Positions 19,387 to 29,379 are shown, counted from the stretch's first letter. The stretch: DNA of 64,000 nucleotides from Luteipulveratus halotolerans (GCF_001247745.1 NZ_LAIR01000002.1:3906001-3970000); one strand, 5' to 3'. Program-made: numbers and translations. The notes: generated from the letters alone by a model not told the origin.

Positions 19387-20292
19387 TCAGGAGTGGGCCA
19401 CGAACTTCAGCGTGTACGGCGGCGCGTTCTCCTCGCCCATCGTGAAGTAGCCCGAGCCGTCCCGCGCGTACTCGATCGTCTCGCCCTGCCGCTCGGCGGT
19501 GTCGGTGAGCCGGACCGGGTCGGCGACGAACGCCTTGTCCAGTGACTTGCCCGGCCGGCCGAACTCGTACACCGCCTTGTAGGTGCGTACGAGGAACCGG
19601 TCGGCGTTCGGGTGGATCGCGGCGGCCGTGACCTTGGAGAAGTTGGGGTCGCCCGGCCGGGTGGGCAGCTGCAGCTCGCCGACCTTCTTCAACGTCGTGA
19701 CGCCGTCGCCCGTCGGCGGGACGCGCTGGGGGAACGTGTAGATGCCGCTCCAGCCGGTGTTGGACTTCGTCAGCACGTAGATCGCGCCGTTGACCGGGTG
19801 CACCATCAGCGCCTCGGCGTTCTTGGCGCCGTCGGGGTAGGCGAAGCGGAACGTCTCGACGGGCAGCGTGCCGCTCGTCTCCCCCGCGGCCAGGTCGGGC
19901 TCGGCGGCTCGATGGATCGCGAACGTCGTCGGCTGTGGGCCCGGCCGGCCGCTCTCCTTGCCGATGTCGCCGAAGTACACGCACGACCCCGTGGGGCACG
20001 GCCCGACCGCGGCGTCCTCCCAGTCCCACGGCACCGTGCTCGCCGCGTACCGCCCGACGACCGACGCGTCGCTGCTGCGGATCGCGAGCACGTACGGGTT
20101 GTCCTCGCCGTGCGTGTAGAGCACGCCGGGGTTGACGCGGCTGGCGGCGAGCCCGGACGGCTCGATCAGCGCCGGGTCGGTGACGGTGCCGACCACGGTG
20201 TAGCCCGGTTCAGCGGCCGTGCTCGGCTGAGCGATGACGAAAGCGGCGACGGCGGTCAGCGCAGCGGCGACCTGGACTCGGCGAGCGATCAC
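19387..20292 (-). CDS. Secreted protein, probable beta-propeller
   Basis: This 301-residue protein has a Sec signal peptide with an AxA-type cleavage site (hydrophobic ALTAVAAFVIAQPSTAAEP). The mature part has repeated strand-rich units and segments such as PWDWEDAAVGPCPTGSCVYF, GDIGKE and AEALMVHPVNGAIYVLTKS, typical of propeller-like secreted proteins in actinobacteria. A cysteine pair (CPTGSC) could form a disulfide. Enzymatic activity is not evident. The gene stands alone between convergent and divergent neighbours. Confidence 0.75.
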   Translation of the reverse strand: MIARRVQVAAALTAVAAFVIAQPSTAAEPGYTVVGTVTDPALIEPSGLAASRVNPGVLYTHGEDNPYVLAIRSSDASVVGRYAASTVPWDWEDAAVGPCPTGSCVYFGDIGKESGRPGPQPTTFAIHRAAEPDLAAGETSGTLPVETFRFAYPDGAKNAEALMVHPVNGAIYVLTKSNTGWSGIYTFPQRVPPTGDGVTTLKKVGELQLPTRPGDPNFSKVTAAAIHPNADRFLVRTYKAVYEFGRPGKSLDKAFVADPVRLTDTAERQGETIEYARDGSGYFTMGEENAPPYTLKFVAHS

Positions 20293-20519
20293 TCGAGGTA
20301 GTCAACGCCCCCTACGCCACGGCTGGGCAGCGAGCAGATGTCCTGTGTGCATCGTTCCGGCGAGCGACGGGACCTGTGGATGACGGCCGCGCGAGGTGCT
20401 CGCTCTGCGGCAGGGTAGCTGCGGTCGTGAGATTGGTCGGCCGCGCAACGCCCCACGCAGGCGGGCGTGTCGGCATACTCACGTCGGCCATCACCGCAGA
20501 CCCCAGGGGGCCTCGTCTC

Positions 20520-21167
20520 ATGCCGTCACGTTCCGTCCGTACCGCCGCCGTCGCGGCCGCCCTGTCAGCCCTGCTCGGTACGACCTTGGCCGGCTGTGGT
20601 GGCGACTCCGCCGGCGCAGGTGCTTCGTCGGCTGCATCGAGTACGCCGACCGCCTCCTCCTCGTCCGCGGTCGCGTCCTCGTCGGCTACGACCTCGACCG
20701 CGGCATCGCCGACGAGTACGAAGCTCGGACCCGGCCTGCCGGGCGTTCCCGCCGACGCGCGAGCCAACACGGAGGCGGCGGCCATCGCCTTCGTGAAGCA
20801 CTACTTCACGCAGATCAATGCAACAGGGCGACAGCCACGGACTGGTGTTCTGGAGCCGTACGGCCTCCCCGGTTGCAAGTCGTGCACGGCGTATGCCGGC
20901 AACGTCCAAGGCCTGGTGAAGAAGAAGCAGCACAACTCGGGCGATGCCGCGATCGTCCATCACGTCAATCGAATCGCCGGTGAAGCTGGAATGGTGATCC
21001 GGGCCGAGTTCGACCAAGCCGCCATCGACGTCGTCGAGAACGGCGGCAATGTGAGCTACCGATATCCGCTCGTAAAGAACGCAGCCGGAGTCTTCTTTCT
21101 TACGTGGGGTGGACAGGGGTGGCGCATCGCCAAGATCCAGTCGGACAAGTCAGGTGTGGGCTCGTGA
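20520..21167 (+). CDS. DUF6318 family lipoprotein
   Basis: This 215-residue lipoprotein has a lipobox (TTLAGCGG; Cys about residue 23) followed by a long Ser/Ala/Thr linker. A globular domain with AIAFVKHYFTQINATG and YGLPGCKSCTAYAGNVQGL is characteristic of DUF6318. It is predicted to be anchored on the outer face of the membrane. The start at 20520 gives a proper signal peptide. Its stop overlaps the next gene (GTGA at 21164-21167), so both are made together. Function unknown. Confidence 0.8.
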   Translation: MPSRSVRTAAVAAALSALLGTTLAGCGGDSAGAGASSAASSTPTASSSSAVASSSATTSTAASPTSTKLGPGLPGVPADARANTEAAAIAFVKHYFTQINATGRQPRTGVLEPYGLPGCKSCTAYAGNVQGLVKKKQHNSGDAAIVHHVNRIAGEAGMVIRAEFDQAAIDVVENGGNVSYRYPLVKNAAGVFFLTWGGQGWRIAKIQSDKSGVGS

Positions 21168-22099
21168 CGAAGCACATTCGTGTCGCGGCCGCTGCACTGC
21201 TTCTTGCCGTGTCCACCTCATCGGCCGCGTCGGCGACCGGTGACGATGATTCGTCCGGCGGCGATGTCCCGGACGGGCCATGTGGCGTGGCCGGTTGCGT
21301 CGAGGGCGACGGAGCGTACGTAGGGTTCAAGGAGAACCACGTCTTCGAGAAGACGGGCGACTGGAAACCGAAGGGTGACAAGGGTTCTGGTGGGTCAAGG
21401 CCGCAGAAAGTGCCGTACGAGTACGTGACAACGCTGGCCTGCCCGGACGCCAATCCGGATGATCCGGCGGGTGGCAACGGGTGCGCGAGTGCACTCACCA
21501 TGTGCGCGGGCCAGCCCAATACGACCGGCCCGTACTCGCGTGTTTACCGCCGCCTGATCGGTCCGGGCAACGAGCGCACGCCCTGGGACAACATTGGTGC
21601 GACGTGCTGGCCGCAGAAGGTGCCGGGCAACACGCGTCCGCAGCTCACGCTGGCGATGATCCGCGAGGCGTGGACGCACACGCCGTTCTCCAAGCCGAGC
21701 TTGAGCATGCAGCCGGTCGGCAACCGCACACTAGTGACGTTGCCGACGTACTTCCAGGCGTCCTGGCCGACGCTCGGCAACCAGCCCGACGAGGTCCGCA
21801 CCGTGACTCTGGTCGGGCAGCGGGTGCAGATCCGGCCGACGTTCAAGCAGATCACGTATACCTTCGGTGACGGCACGAGCACCACGACCACGTCCATGGG
21901 TGGCGTCTATCCGAACGGTGACGTGACGCACGCGTACACCAACCCGGGCACGATGACGGTCAGTGCGAACGCCCGGTACGGCGGCCAGTTCCGCCTTGGC
22001 GGTGGCGCGTGGGTCGACATCCCGGGCACGACCGACATCGCCGGCCCGACCCAGCAGCTGCAGGTCCTGACCGCCAAGAACCGCCTCGTCAACGAGTAG
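21164..22099 (+). CDS. Secreted PKD-like protein paired with the DUF6318 lipoprotein
   Basis: This 311-residue secreted protein has an N-terminal signal (VTKHIRVAAAALLLAVSTSS). It has a cysteine-bearing middle (YEYVTTLACPDANP, CAGQPNTTGP) and a C-terminal PKD-like segment (ITYTFGDGT, DVTHAYTNPGTMTVSANARY). The domain suggests an adhesion or wall-binding role rather than catalysis. The GTG at 21164 overlaps the upstream TGA. A REP-like palindrome follows the stop at 22108. Confidence 0.75.
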   Translation: MTKHIRVAAAALLLAVSTSSAASATGDDDSSGGDVPDGPCGVAGCVEGDGAYVGFKENHVFEKTGDWKPKGDKGSGGSRPQKVPYEYVTTLACPDANPDDPAGGNGCASALTMCAGQPNTTGPYSRVYRRLIGPGNERTPWDNIGATCWPQKVPGNTRPQLTLAMIREAWTHTPFSKPSLSMQPVGNRTLVTLPTYFQASWPTLGNQPDEVRTVTLVGQRVQIRPTFKQITYTFGDGTSTTTTSMGGVYPNGDVTHAYTNPGTMTVSANARYGGQFRLGGGAWVDIPGTTDIAGPTQQLQVLTAKNRLVNE

Positions 22100-22107
22100 G
22101 CCGCCCG

Positions 22108-22180
22108 CTGGTCGAGTAGGCGAGCCCCACAGGGCGAGCCGGGTCGAGACCGGACTCTCGACTCGGCGAGTCGTCCAGCA
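22108..22180. repeat. REP-like palindromic intergenic element
   Basis: The element starts CTGGTCGAGTAGGCGAGCC and contains GGGTCGAGACCGG. It is one member of a family of dispersed GGT(C/T)GAG / CTCGACC palindromes seen again at 41761, 42564, 51690, 51926, 57047, 59497 and 61758. It lies just after a stop codon and could act in termination. Confidence 0.7.
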
Positions 22181-22185
22181 GAGAT

Positions 22186-22231
22186 CCTGCTAACTGTCTA
22201 GTAGAAACCCTGCGAATTGTATAGTGGAGTC
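22186..22231 (+). promoter_or_regulatory. Imperfect 23-bp tandem repeat before the AAA ATPase, possible leaderless promoter
   Basis: Two units begin with CCTGC at 22186 and 22209 and match at about 17 of 23 positions. The second contains TATAGT at 22220-22225, seven bases before the ATG at 22232. This spacing fits a leaderless transcript. The repeat may be an operator. Confidence 0.4.
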
Positions 22232-23503
22232 ATGGCGTACGCCCGACGCATCATCGATGACGAGCTGGACGACCTCTTCGGCCAGCTCGCTGCGATCGCG
22301 CTCGACGGTCCGAAGGCGGTGGGCAAGACCACCACCGCGGAGCAGCACGTCGCAGGCCTGCTCAAGCTCGACTCCAAGACCAACCGTGAGGCGGTACAGG
22401 CTGATCCGGCAGTCGCGCTGCGTCGCCTCCGTCCACTCCTGATCGACGAGTGGCAGAAGGTCCCCGAGGTGTGGGACGTCGTACGACGGGCCGTCGACGA
22501 GGACTCGTCCGCTGGCCAGTTCCTGCTCGCAGGAAGCGCGAGCCCTGCAGAAGGTGCGACTGCCCACTCCGGAGCAGGTCGCATCGGACGACTACGGATG
22601 CGCCCGATGACGCTGTCCGAGCGACAGGTCTGCTCGCCGACCGTGAGCTTCAGCGAGCTGCTGGCGGGTCGACGGCCGCCGCTGAGCGGCGAGTGCGAGC
22701 TCGGCCTGGCCGACTACGTCGAGGAGATCGTGCGTTCAGGCTTTCCCGGGATGCGTCATCTCACGGCTCGAGCACTGCGGTTCCAGCTCGACTCCTACCT
22801 GCGCAATGCGGTTGACCGGGACGTCGTCGAGACCGGCCACGTCGTGCGTCGCCCGGAGTCGATGCTCGCCTGGCTGCGTGCGTACGCCGCGGCCACCGCC
22901 TCGACGACCAGCTATTCGAACCTGCTCGATGCCGCAACGCCCGGCCAGAGTGACAAGCCGTCGCGCGCGACCAGCGTCGCCTACCGAGAGGCGCTGACCC
23001 AGCTGTGGCTGCTCGACCCTGTCCCCGCCTGGACGCCCACGGGTCATCCCTTGAGCCGGTTGGCGCAGACTCCGAAGCATCACCTTGCCGACCCCGCGTT
23101 GGCGGCGCGTCTCCTCGGGCTGAGTGTCGATGCCCTGCTCGATGGAGACGGCCAACCGCTCGGACCGCAGGAAGGGACCATGCTCGGGCGGCTGTTCGAG
23201 TCGTTGGCCACGTTGTGCGTACGAGTCCCGGCGCAAGCCGCGGACGCGACCGTCGGACACCTGCGTACCCGCAACGGCGACCATGAGGTCGACCTCGTCC
23301 TCGTCCGTGATGACGGCAAGGTGCTCGCTGTCGAGGTCAAGCTGGCGACGACCGTCAGCGACGGTGACGTCAAGCACCTCCGTTGGCTGGCCGACCGGCT
23401 CGGCGACGACCTCCTCGATGCGGTCGTGGTCAACACCGGGCCGACGGCTTATCGCCGCTCGGACGGCATCGGCGTCGTTCCGCTCGGGCTGCTCGCACTG
23501 TGA
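22232..23503 (+). CDS. AAA family ATPase with DUF4143 domain
   Basis: This 423-residue protein has an N-terminal ATPase with Walker A (ALDGPKAVGKTTTAEQ, about residues 25-40) and Walker B (LLIDEWQKVPEVWD). A winged-helix/DUF4143 region follows. The C-terminal end has a PD-(D/E)xK-like signature (DHEVDLVLVRDDG then VLAVEVKLA). These proteins are common accessory ATPases; some act in toxin-antitoxin or mobile-element contexts, but the cellular role is unknown. The start at 22232 has no ribosome site and lies close to a -10-like element. A strong hairpin follows the stop. Confidence 0.85.
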   Translation: MAYARRIIDDELDDLFGQLAAIALDGPKAVGKTTTAEQHVAGLLKLDSKTNREAVQADPAVALRRLRPLLIDEWQKVPEVWDVVRRAVDEDSSAGQFLLAGSASPAEGATAHSGAGRIGRLRMRPMTLSERQVCSPTVSFSELLAGRRPPLSGECELGLADYVEEIVRSGFPGMRHLTARALRFQLDSYLRNAVDRDVVETGHVVRRPESMLAWLRAYAAATASTTSYSNLLDAATPGQSDKPSRATSVAYREALTQLWLLDPVPAWTPTGHPLSRLAQTPKHHLADPALAARLLGLSVDALLDGDGQPLGPQEGTMLGRLFESLATLCVRVPAQAADATVGHLRTRNGDHEVDLVLVRDDGKVLAVEVKLATTVSDGDVKHLRWLADRLGDDLLDAVVVNTGPTAYRRSDGIGVVPLGLLAL

Positions 23504-23509
23504 CGTCAG

Positions 23510-23557
23510 TTCGGTGTGACTTGCCGTGCGCTCCACCGCACGGCAAGTCACACCGAA
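23510..23557. terminator. Perfect 21-bp hairpin between convergent genes
   Basis: The arms at 23510-23530 and 23537-23557 are perfectly complementary (left arm begins TTCGGTGTGACTTGCC), with a 6-base loop. It sits between the ATPase gene (plus) and the gamma-glutamyltransferase gene (minus), seven bases after the first stop. It is probably a bidirectional terminator. It lacks a T-run, as is usual in this GC range. Confidence 0.8.
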
Positions 23558-23583
23558 ACGACGCCGACCTCGACCAGCGGCGG

Positions 23584-25440
23584 TCAGGCCGGGTTGACCA
23601 CGCGGGCTGAGCCGCCGTCCCCTCGTACGGTCTCGGCCGCCGCGACGAACCGGTCGCCACCGGGGAACGAGATGCCCGACGCGTTGCAGATCCACTGCAG
23701 CGACGACAGCTTGTGGCCCATCGCCTTCAGCTCGACGCCGACGGGCGACGACACCAGGCCGAGGTCGCCGTTCTCGGTGCCGTTGCGCGAGCTCAGCCGC
23801 GGAGTCGCGATGGCGTCGACGAGCGGCAGCCCGCGCGACAGGTGTCCGAGCAGGATCTGCGCGACGGTCGTGATGATGCGCGCACCGCCCGGCGTCCCCG
23901 CCGACACGATCGGCCGCCCGCCGGAGAACACGATCGTCGGACTCATCGACGACCGCGGCCGTTTGCCGGGCCCGGGCAGGTTGGGGTCGGGCACGCCCTC
24001 CTGCAGCGGCACGAAGTCGAAGTCGGTCAGCTCGTTGTTGAGCAGGAACCCGTGCCCTGGCACCGTGATGCCCGACCCGCCCGTCTGCTCGATCGTCAGC
24101 GTGTACGCGACGACGTTGCCCCACCGGTCGGCGGCGTTGAGGTGCGTCGTCGACTGCCCGTCGTGCGGCAGCCGCAGCTGGCGCCCGCCGCCCGGGGCAT
24201 CGGCGTAGTCACCGTCGGGAGACCCGAACGGCACCGGCCGGGCGAGAGCCCGCGCGGGGTCGAACAACTTGGCCCGCTCACGCGCGTACGCCGGCGACAG
24301 CAGCTCACGTTCGGGTACGCCGCGCACGTCGCCGACGTATCGGTTGCGGTCGGCGAACGCCAGCGCCGAGGCCTCCGAGAACCAGTGCAGGTACTCGGTT
24401 TCCGAGAGCGACGCCACCGCACGGCCGGTCCGCGCCGCGAACGCCTCCATCAGCAGCAGGATCTGGCCGACCGCGATCCCGCCCGACGACGGGCGAGCCA
24501 TCCCGTGCACGTCGAGACCGGCGTACCGGGACGACGTCGGCGCCTGGACCGGTGCGCGGTACGACGCCAGGTCGTGCCACTGCATCTCGCCCTTGTAGAC
24601 GGAAACGCCTGGGGCAGTAGTGGGTTCGCGCACCTCGCCCACCAGAGCCCGCCCGATCGAGCCGGCATAGAACTCGCGGATGCCACGTCTCCGGATGAGC
24701 GCGTACGTGTCGGCGAGGTCAGGGTTGCTGAACGTCGACCCGACCTCCGGTGGGGCACCGCCGGGCAGGAAAAGCCTTGCGGTCTCTGGGAACTGGCGGA
24801 ATCGCTCCTCGTTGTCCTCGATCAGGCTGCGGAAGTAGCGGTCGACCACGAACCCCGACCGCGCGAGTCGCTCGGCCGGCTCCAGCAGCGCGGCCAGCCG
24901 CCAGGTCCCGAACCTCCGCGCCGCGACGTCCCACGTCATCAACGTGCCCGGCACGCCGACGCTCTTGCCCGAGCTGACGACCGTGTCGAAGTCGAGCGCG
25001 TTGCCGTCGCCGTCGGTGAACTCGTCCGAGGTGTACGAGCGGGGTGCCGTCTCGCGGCCGTTGATCGTGAACGTGCGACGGCGGCGCGCGTCGTGGAACA
25101 CGAAGAATCCGCCACCGCCGATGCCGGACGAGAACGGCTCGGTCAGGCCGAGCGTGGCGGCCATCGCGATCGCTGCGTCGGCCGCGTTGCCGCCGGCGCG
25201 CAGCACCTGGATGCCGACGTCGCTGGCGTACGGGTCGACCGACGACACGGCGCCGCCGCCTCCGATCGCCTCGGGCATCTTGGGCGGTTCGGGGACGACG
25301 GCGGGTACGCCGGTCGGCGCGGTGACGGGAGACGTGACGGTCGGCGTACGGCCGGCTGCTGACGACGGCGATGCGGTGAGGCCGAACGCTGCTGCGGCGC
25401 CCGCGGTGAGGACGGTGCGGCGGGTGGGGTGAGAATCCAT
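23584..25440 (-). CDS. ggt: Gamma-glutamyltransferase, Tat-exported
   Basis: This 618-residue gamma-glutamyltranspeptidase hydrolyses or transfers gamma-glutamyl groups such as from glutathione. The N-terminus has a Tat-type signal (HPTRRTVLTAGAAAAFGL). The autoprocessing nucleophile Thr lies in GQSTTHLNAAD near residue 430, with the family segments SGIGGGGFFVFHD and GSGITVPGHGFLLNNELTDF. Length and both subunit regions are complete. The ATG at 25440 has AGGAG upstream and begins the signal peptide correctly. Confidence 0.95.
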   Translation of the reverse strand: MDSHPTRRTVLTAGAAAAFGLTASPSSAAGRTPTVTSPVTAPTGVPAVVPEPPKMPEAIGGGGAVSSVDPYASDVGIQVLRAGGNAADAAIAMAATLGLTEPFSSGIGGGGFFVFHDARRRRTFTINGRETAPRSYTSDEFTDGDGNALDFDTVVSSGKSVGVPGTLMTWDVAARRFGTWRLAALLEPAERLARSGFVVDRYFRSLIEDNEERFRQFPETARLFLPGGAPPEVGSTFSNPDLADTYALIRRRGIREFYAGSIGRALVGEVREPTTAPGVSVYKGEMQWHDLASYRAPVQAPTSSRYAGLDVHGMARPSSGGIAVGQILLLMEAFAARTGRAVASLSETEYLHWFSEASALAFADRNRYVGDVRGVPERELLSPAYARERAKLFDPARALARPVPFGSPDGDYADAPGGGRQLRLPHDGQSTTHLNAADRWGNVVAYTLTIEQTGGSGITVPGHGFLLNNELTDFDFVPLQEGVPDPNLPGPGKRPRSSMSPTIVFSGGRPIVSAGTPGGARIITTVAQILLGHLSRGLPLVDAIATPRLSSRNGTENGDLGLVSSPVGVELKAMGHKLSSLQWICNASGISFPGGDRFVAAAETVRGDGGSARVVNPA

Positions 25441-25606
25441 GGCTGGCTCCTGGGCTCGGGTGACCTGCCGGCGCCGAGGCCTCACCCCCGAGGTCTGACC
25501 CTCGGTGCCGCGTCCCCCGACCGTACGACGCACCTTCGCCGCCGGCGGGCAGCCGAGGCCAGACTTGGAGAACTCTTGACGCTGGACCGCCGCCCGCCCG
25601 GGCCCG

Positions 25607-27271
25607 TCAGCCGGCCGGGATCGAGATCGGCACCGTCATCGGCGTCGCCAGCTTGAACGGCTTGGTCAGCGAGTCGCCATCACGGCTGTTGCCTTTGACC
25701 GACCCTGCTGGCTGGTACTTCACAGTGCCGGTGGTGAAGCCCTCCGGGACCTTGAAGACGACGGTCCCGTCGGCGCCGGCGTTGCCCTCGGAAGTGATCT
25801 TCTGACCGCCGACCTCGAGCCAGTACGCAGAGCCCGCGATGGCGAAGTCAGAGTCCCAGTCCGACTGACTTGTTACGGGCACCTCCAGCCAGGCCTGCCC
25901 CTTGGGTGCCCAGCCCGCACGGTTGTCGAACGGCGAGAGGAAGACGACCGGGACCCCGCCGTTGACGGTGGTCTTCTTGTTGAGCCAGTCGTACTCGTTG
26001 TCGAACGTGACCGCGATCTCCTGCGAGGGCCAGGTCACGTTGGTCTGCTGCTGGAGGTTGGTGCGGGTGTTGCCGACGAGCGACACCGACCCGTCGGGCT
26101 TGCCACCCGAAAGCGGCAGCGTGAGCGCCTGACCGTCGACGGTCGCTGTCAGGCTCGCGGCCTGACCCTTGGCCGATGACACGAACAGCACGTACGACTG
26201 CCGCTCAGCACCCTTGGCGCACGGCAGGCTCTTGCACTGCACGGTGACGGTGTCCTGGGGCGTGGAATCGCTGGAGTACGAGTCACTTTCGCCGATCGGG
26301 TCGCCGTGGACGGACAGCCGCTGACCACCGACCGAGATTGACAACGCGGTCGAGGCGTTCTTGACGCCTTCGTTCGACGGTCCCCAGCTCGAGCCCTCCG
26401 AGGCGTTGGGGTCGGGGTAGCGGCCGCCGGGCTCGACGGTCACGCGGTACGCGCGCAGCTGCTGGCCGTCGGCCGCCCGGGACGGCACGGCCGGAGCCGA
26501 CGGCTGTGCCGGGGTGTCCTGCTCGGTGCCGTCCGTGGCGTCGTCGTCACCCGAGTAGTCGTCGTCGGTGGCCGCGTCCGACGGAGCCGGGTTCTCGACG
26601 AACGCCGGAACGGTCGTGGGCTGTGCCTCGGCCTGGACCGTGATCGTCGCGGACGGCGTGACGAGGCGGGCCGGGGCACTGAGGTTCTTGAACGTGAACC
26701 CGCTCTGCTGCTGCGACTCGGGCAGCAGGGCGGCGTAGTCGCGCAGCTTCGACTGCGGCGCCTGCGGCTCGGCGAGCTTGGCCGCATCGGCCGGCGAGCC
26801 ACCGTCGGGTCGGACGAGCAGCCCGTTGTCGACGGTCGTGCCCTGCTGCTCCAGGTCGGAGAGCATGACGTCCGGAGCGCTCCCGGTCGCCAGGACGGCC
26901 GGGTCGTCGGTGCCCACGGGATAGGCGCCGTAGACGTCCCACACGTGTGCGGTGTCCGAGCCGGCGCGGCGGATCGGGCCGCAGAACACCTTGGGCATGA
27001 CTGCGTCGCTCTTGGCCGACTCGCGTCGGAAGAAGCACGACGTCGAGTCGCTGACCGAGGCCGACTTGCTGTCGATCGCGGCCTGGTTGGTGCTCAGGAA
27101 CTGCGTCTTGGCGTCGGCGAGCAGCTTGCCCGGGTCCTTGACCTGGGATCCGCTCATCGAGACCTTCTCGATCTTGTGCGCGTCGTCGTCACCTCCGCCG
27201 CAACCGGCGACCCCGAGGGCCACGGCGATCACCGCTGCGGACGCGCGGAAGGGCATACGAGTACTGGTCAT
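25607..27271 (-). CDS. Large lipoprotein of unknown function
   Basis: This 554-residue protein begins with a lipoprotein signal (IAVALGVAGCGGGDDD; Cys about residue 20). The mature protein is rich in Ser/Thr/Asp linkers (about residues 230-280 repeat Ser, Asp and Thr). Beta-sandwich-like segments include QSYVLFVSSAKGQAASLTA and VPVVFLSPFDNRAGWAPKG. No enzyme motif is visible. A GGGGGG stretch upstream of 27271 supports the ATG. The outer membrane face is the likely location. Confidence 0.7.
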   Translation of the reverse strand: MTSTRMPFRASAAVIAVALGVAGCGGGDDDAHKIEKVSMSGSQVKDPGKLLADAKTQFLSTNQAAIDSKSASVSDSTSCFFRRESAKSDAVMPKVFCGPIRRAGSDTAHVWDVYGAYPVGTDDPAVLATGSAPDVMLSDLEQQGTTVDNGLLVRPDGGSPADAAKLAEPQAPQSKLRDYAALLPESQQQSGFTFKNLSAPARLVTPSATITVQAEAQPTTVPAFVENPAPSDAATDDDYSGDDDATDGTEQDTPAQPSAPAVPSRAADGQQLRAYRVTVEPGGRYPDPNASEGSSWGPSNEGVKNASTALSISVGGQRLSVHGDPIGESDSYSSDSTPQDTVTVQCKSLPCAKGAERQSYVLFVSSAKGQAASLTATVDGQALTLPLSGGKPDGSVSLVGNTRTNLQQQTNVTWPSQEIAVTFDNEYDWLNKKTTVNGGVPVVFLSPFDNRAGWAPKGQAWLEVPVTSQSDWDSDFAIAGSAYWLEVGGQKITSEGNAGADGTVVFKVPEGFTTGTVKYQPAGSVKGNSRDGDSLTKPFKLATPMTVPISIPAG

Positions 27272-27544
27272 CTGAGTCCCCCCTGGACATGTGCGGGTGC
27301 ACGCCACGTCGAACGGGCATCGCGGTGTACGTGGTGAGGTCGGCTGCAGATCTTGAACAAGTCTTGACCTGCGGGCGCGGATGCGGAGCCGGATCTGCGT
27401 CTGCGCCGAGAGTCTGGATCACCGAACGCGATCTTCGCCGCGCTGAGTCGGCGCCCTGTGGACAACCTCGCCGATCACCAGGGGGTGTGGACGACCAGCA
27501 GACGACCGGTGGCCGGCCCGGGGACGGGCAGGGGACGACAGAGC
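27272..27544. other. Intergenic region without a recognised gene
   Basis: This lies between two co-directional minus-strand genes. It should contain the lipoprotein gene promoter, but no strong -35/-10 pair or hairpin was recognised. Composition is uniformly high in GC. Confidence 0.5.
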
Positions 27545-29379
27545 TCAGCGCACGAACGCCGCCGTGACGATGCCGAGCGCGCGGACTTTGCGCCGCACGT
27601 CGTCGCCGCCCATCCCGAGTGAGTCGGCCGCCGCGTCGACGTCACCCTCCTGCTCGCGCAGCGCACGCACGATCGCGTCGCGCTCGAGGCCTTCGAGCAG
27701 GGTGAGCGGCCGCGCCGGGTTGGACAGGCAGTCGGCCGGCAGGTCGGCGATGTCGATCAGCCCGTCGCGGTGCCGGCGTACGGAGTGGCGCACGGCCTGC
27801 TGCAGCTCGGTGACGTTGCCCGGCCAGGGCAGCGACGCGAGCTGGTCGAGCGCCGCCGGGGTGAACCGCAGCCGCTCGGCCCCGCGGCGTGCTCGAGGAA
27901 CGTCCGGGCCAGCGGCGCGAGGTCCTCGGCGCGCGAGCGCAGCGGCGCCAGCTCGACGGTGGCCTCGAACAGCGGCGCGAGCAATGCGTCGATCGCGCTG
28001 GACCGACCGGTGTGGGTGCGGGTCGCGAGGACCCAGCGCGGTCCCTCCGCGCTCGACGTGGCGGCGTACTCGCGCAGCAGGGCGGCGACCGGCGCGACCG
28101 CCACGACCGGCAGGCGTTCGAGGTGCTGGAGCACCATCGTGCCGACGCCCGTGTCGAGGTCGTCGACCAGCCGTTCGATCCACCGGTCGAGGTCATCGAT
28201 GACCGCGCAGTCGAACACGCGCACGTGCAGAGAACCGTTGTGCGCGTAGTGAACTGCCTTGATCAGCGCGAGCTTGCCGACACCCGGCTCGCCCTGCACG
28301 AGCACGGTCCGCTGGCGCAGCAGGTGCTGGCGTACGAGCGTCACGGCTCCGGTCCACGCGGGCGACGAACCGACGACGCCCGGGAGCGCGGGAGACGGGA
28401 CAGCGCTCGTACGCCGGCCGGTCGGCGTACGAGGGACGTCACCATCGGAGCCCTCGTCGAGCCGGACCCGGAACACTCCTCCGACGGTCGTGCCGTGGTG
28501 GAACGTGGGCTCGTAGCGCAGGCGTGCGACGGCTCCGCTCGGCAGGTCGGTCTCGAACGTGCGCGGAGTCGGGTCGTGCGCCGACTCGGCCGACCGGTCG
28601 ACCAGCGCGGCACGGTCGACGTCGTTGAGGAGGTCCTGGGCCGACTGGTTGAGCATGAGCAGGTCGTCGCCGAGCGCGAGCACCGGGCCGGCCTCGCTCT
28701 GCGACGTGGTGAGGTAGTCGCGCAGCAACGACAGGTCGCGGCCGCTGACCTGCGCGAGCAGCGCGTCCTGCAGCTGTGAGGCGATGCTCCGGGCGCTCGC
28801 GAGCAGGAGCGCGTTGGACATGTCGGCCGCGCAAGTGATGTCGACGACCCCGAGCAGGGCGCCGGTGACCGGATGGTGCAGCGGGGCGCCCGCGCACGCG
28901 AACACCGACAGCCGCTCGTTGAAGTGCTCACCGCCGACGACGAGCGTGGGACGTGCGAGCTCGAGGGCCGTGCCGATGCCGTTGGTGCCGACGTGCTGCT
29001 CGCCGTAGGCCACACCAGGCACGAGCGAGACGGCCTCCAGCTGACGGGCCAGGCTCGGGTCCGAGCAGTGCCAGTGGATCACCCGGCCCGAGGGCGCCGC
29101 GAAGATGATGCTCACCGGCTCGCCGGCGAACGACTCGGCCGCGCGGGCCAGCACGTCGCGGATGCGTTCGAAGACCTCCTGGTCGGCGTCGTCGGTCGCG
29201 TCGTGGTCGGCGTGCAGCTCGTCGGGGTCGACGCCGAGCCGCGCGCTGCGCGCCCATGACTGCTGGATGGCGGCCCGCACCTCGGGGGCCACCTGGCCCG
29301 AGCGCAGGAACGTCCGGCGCGCGTCAGTGACCGCCTCGGCCGGAACGCCCGCCGTCGCATCTCGACTGCCGTGAGCCAT
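27545..29379 (-). pseudogene. AcoR/GAF-type transcriptional regulator with a frameshift
   Basis: The N-terminal part (about residues 1-340) resembles the sensory half of AcoR-like regulators, with a GAF-like domain (GEQHVGTNGIGTALELARPT). An AAA-like domain follows with Walker A (VQGEPGVGKLALIK). The C-terminal part has SLPWPGNVTELQQAVRHS and a Fis-type helix-turn-helix. No GAFTGA sigma-54 contact motif is present, fitting actinobacteria, where such regulators have diverged. The two halves lie in different frames: the sequence joins correctly if one base is added to the C4 run at 27880-27883. It is either a sequencing error or a real pseudogene. The start at 29379 has a GAAGGG ribosome site. 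Confidence 0.8.
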
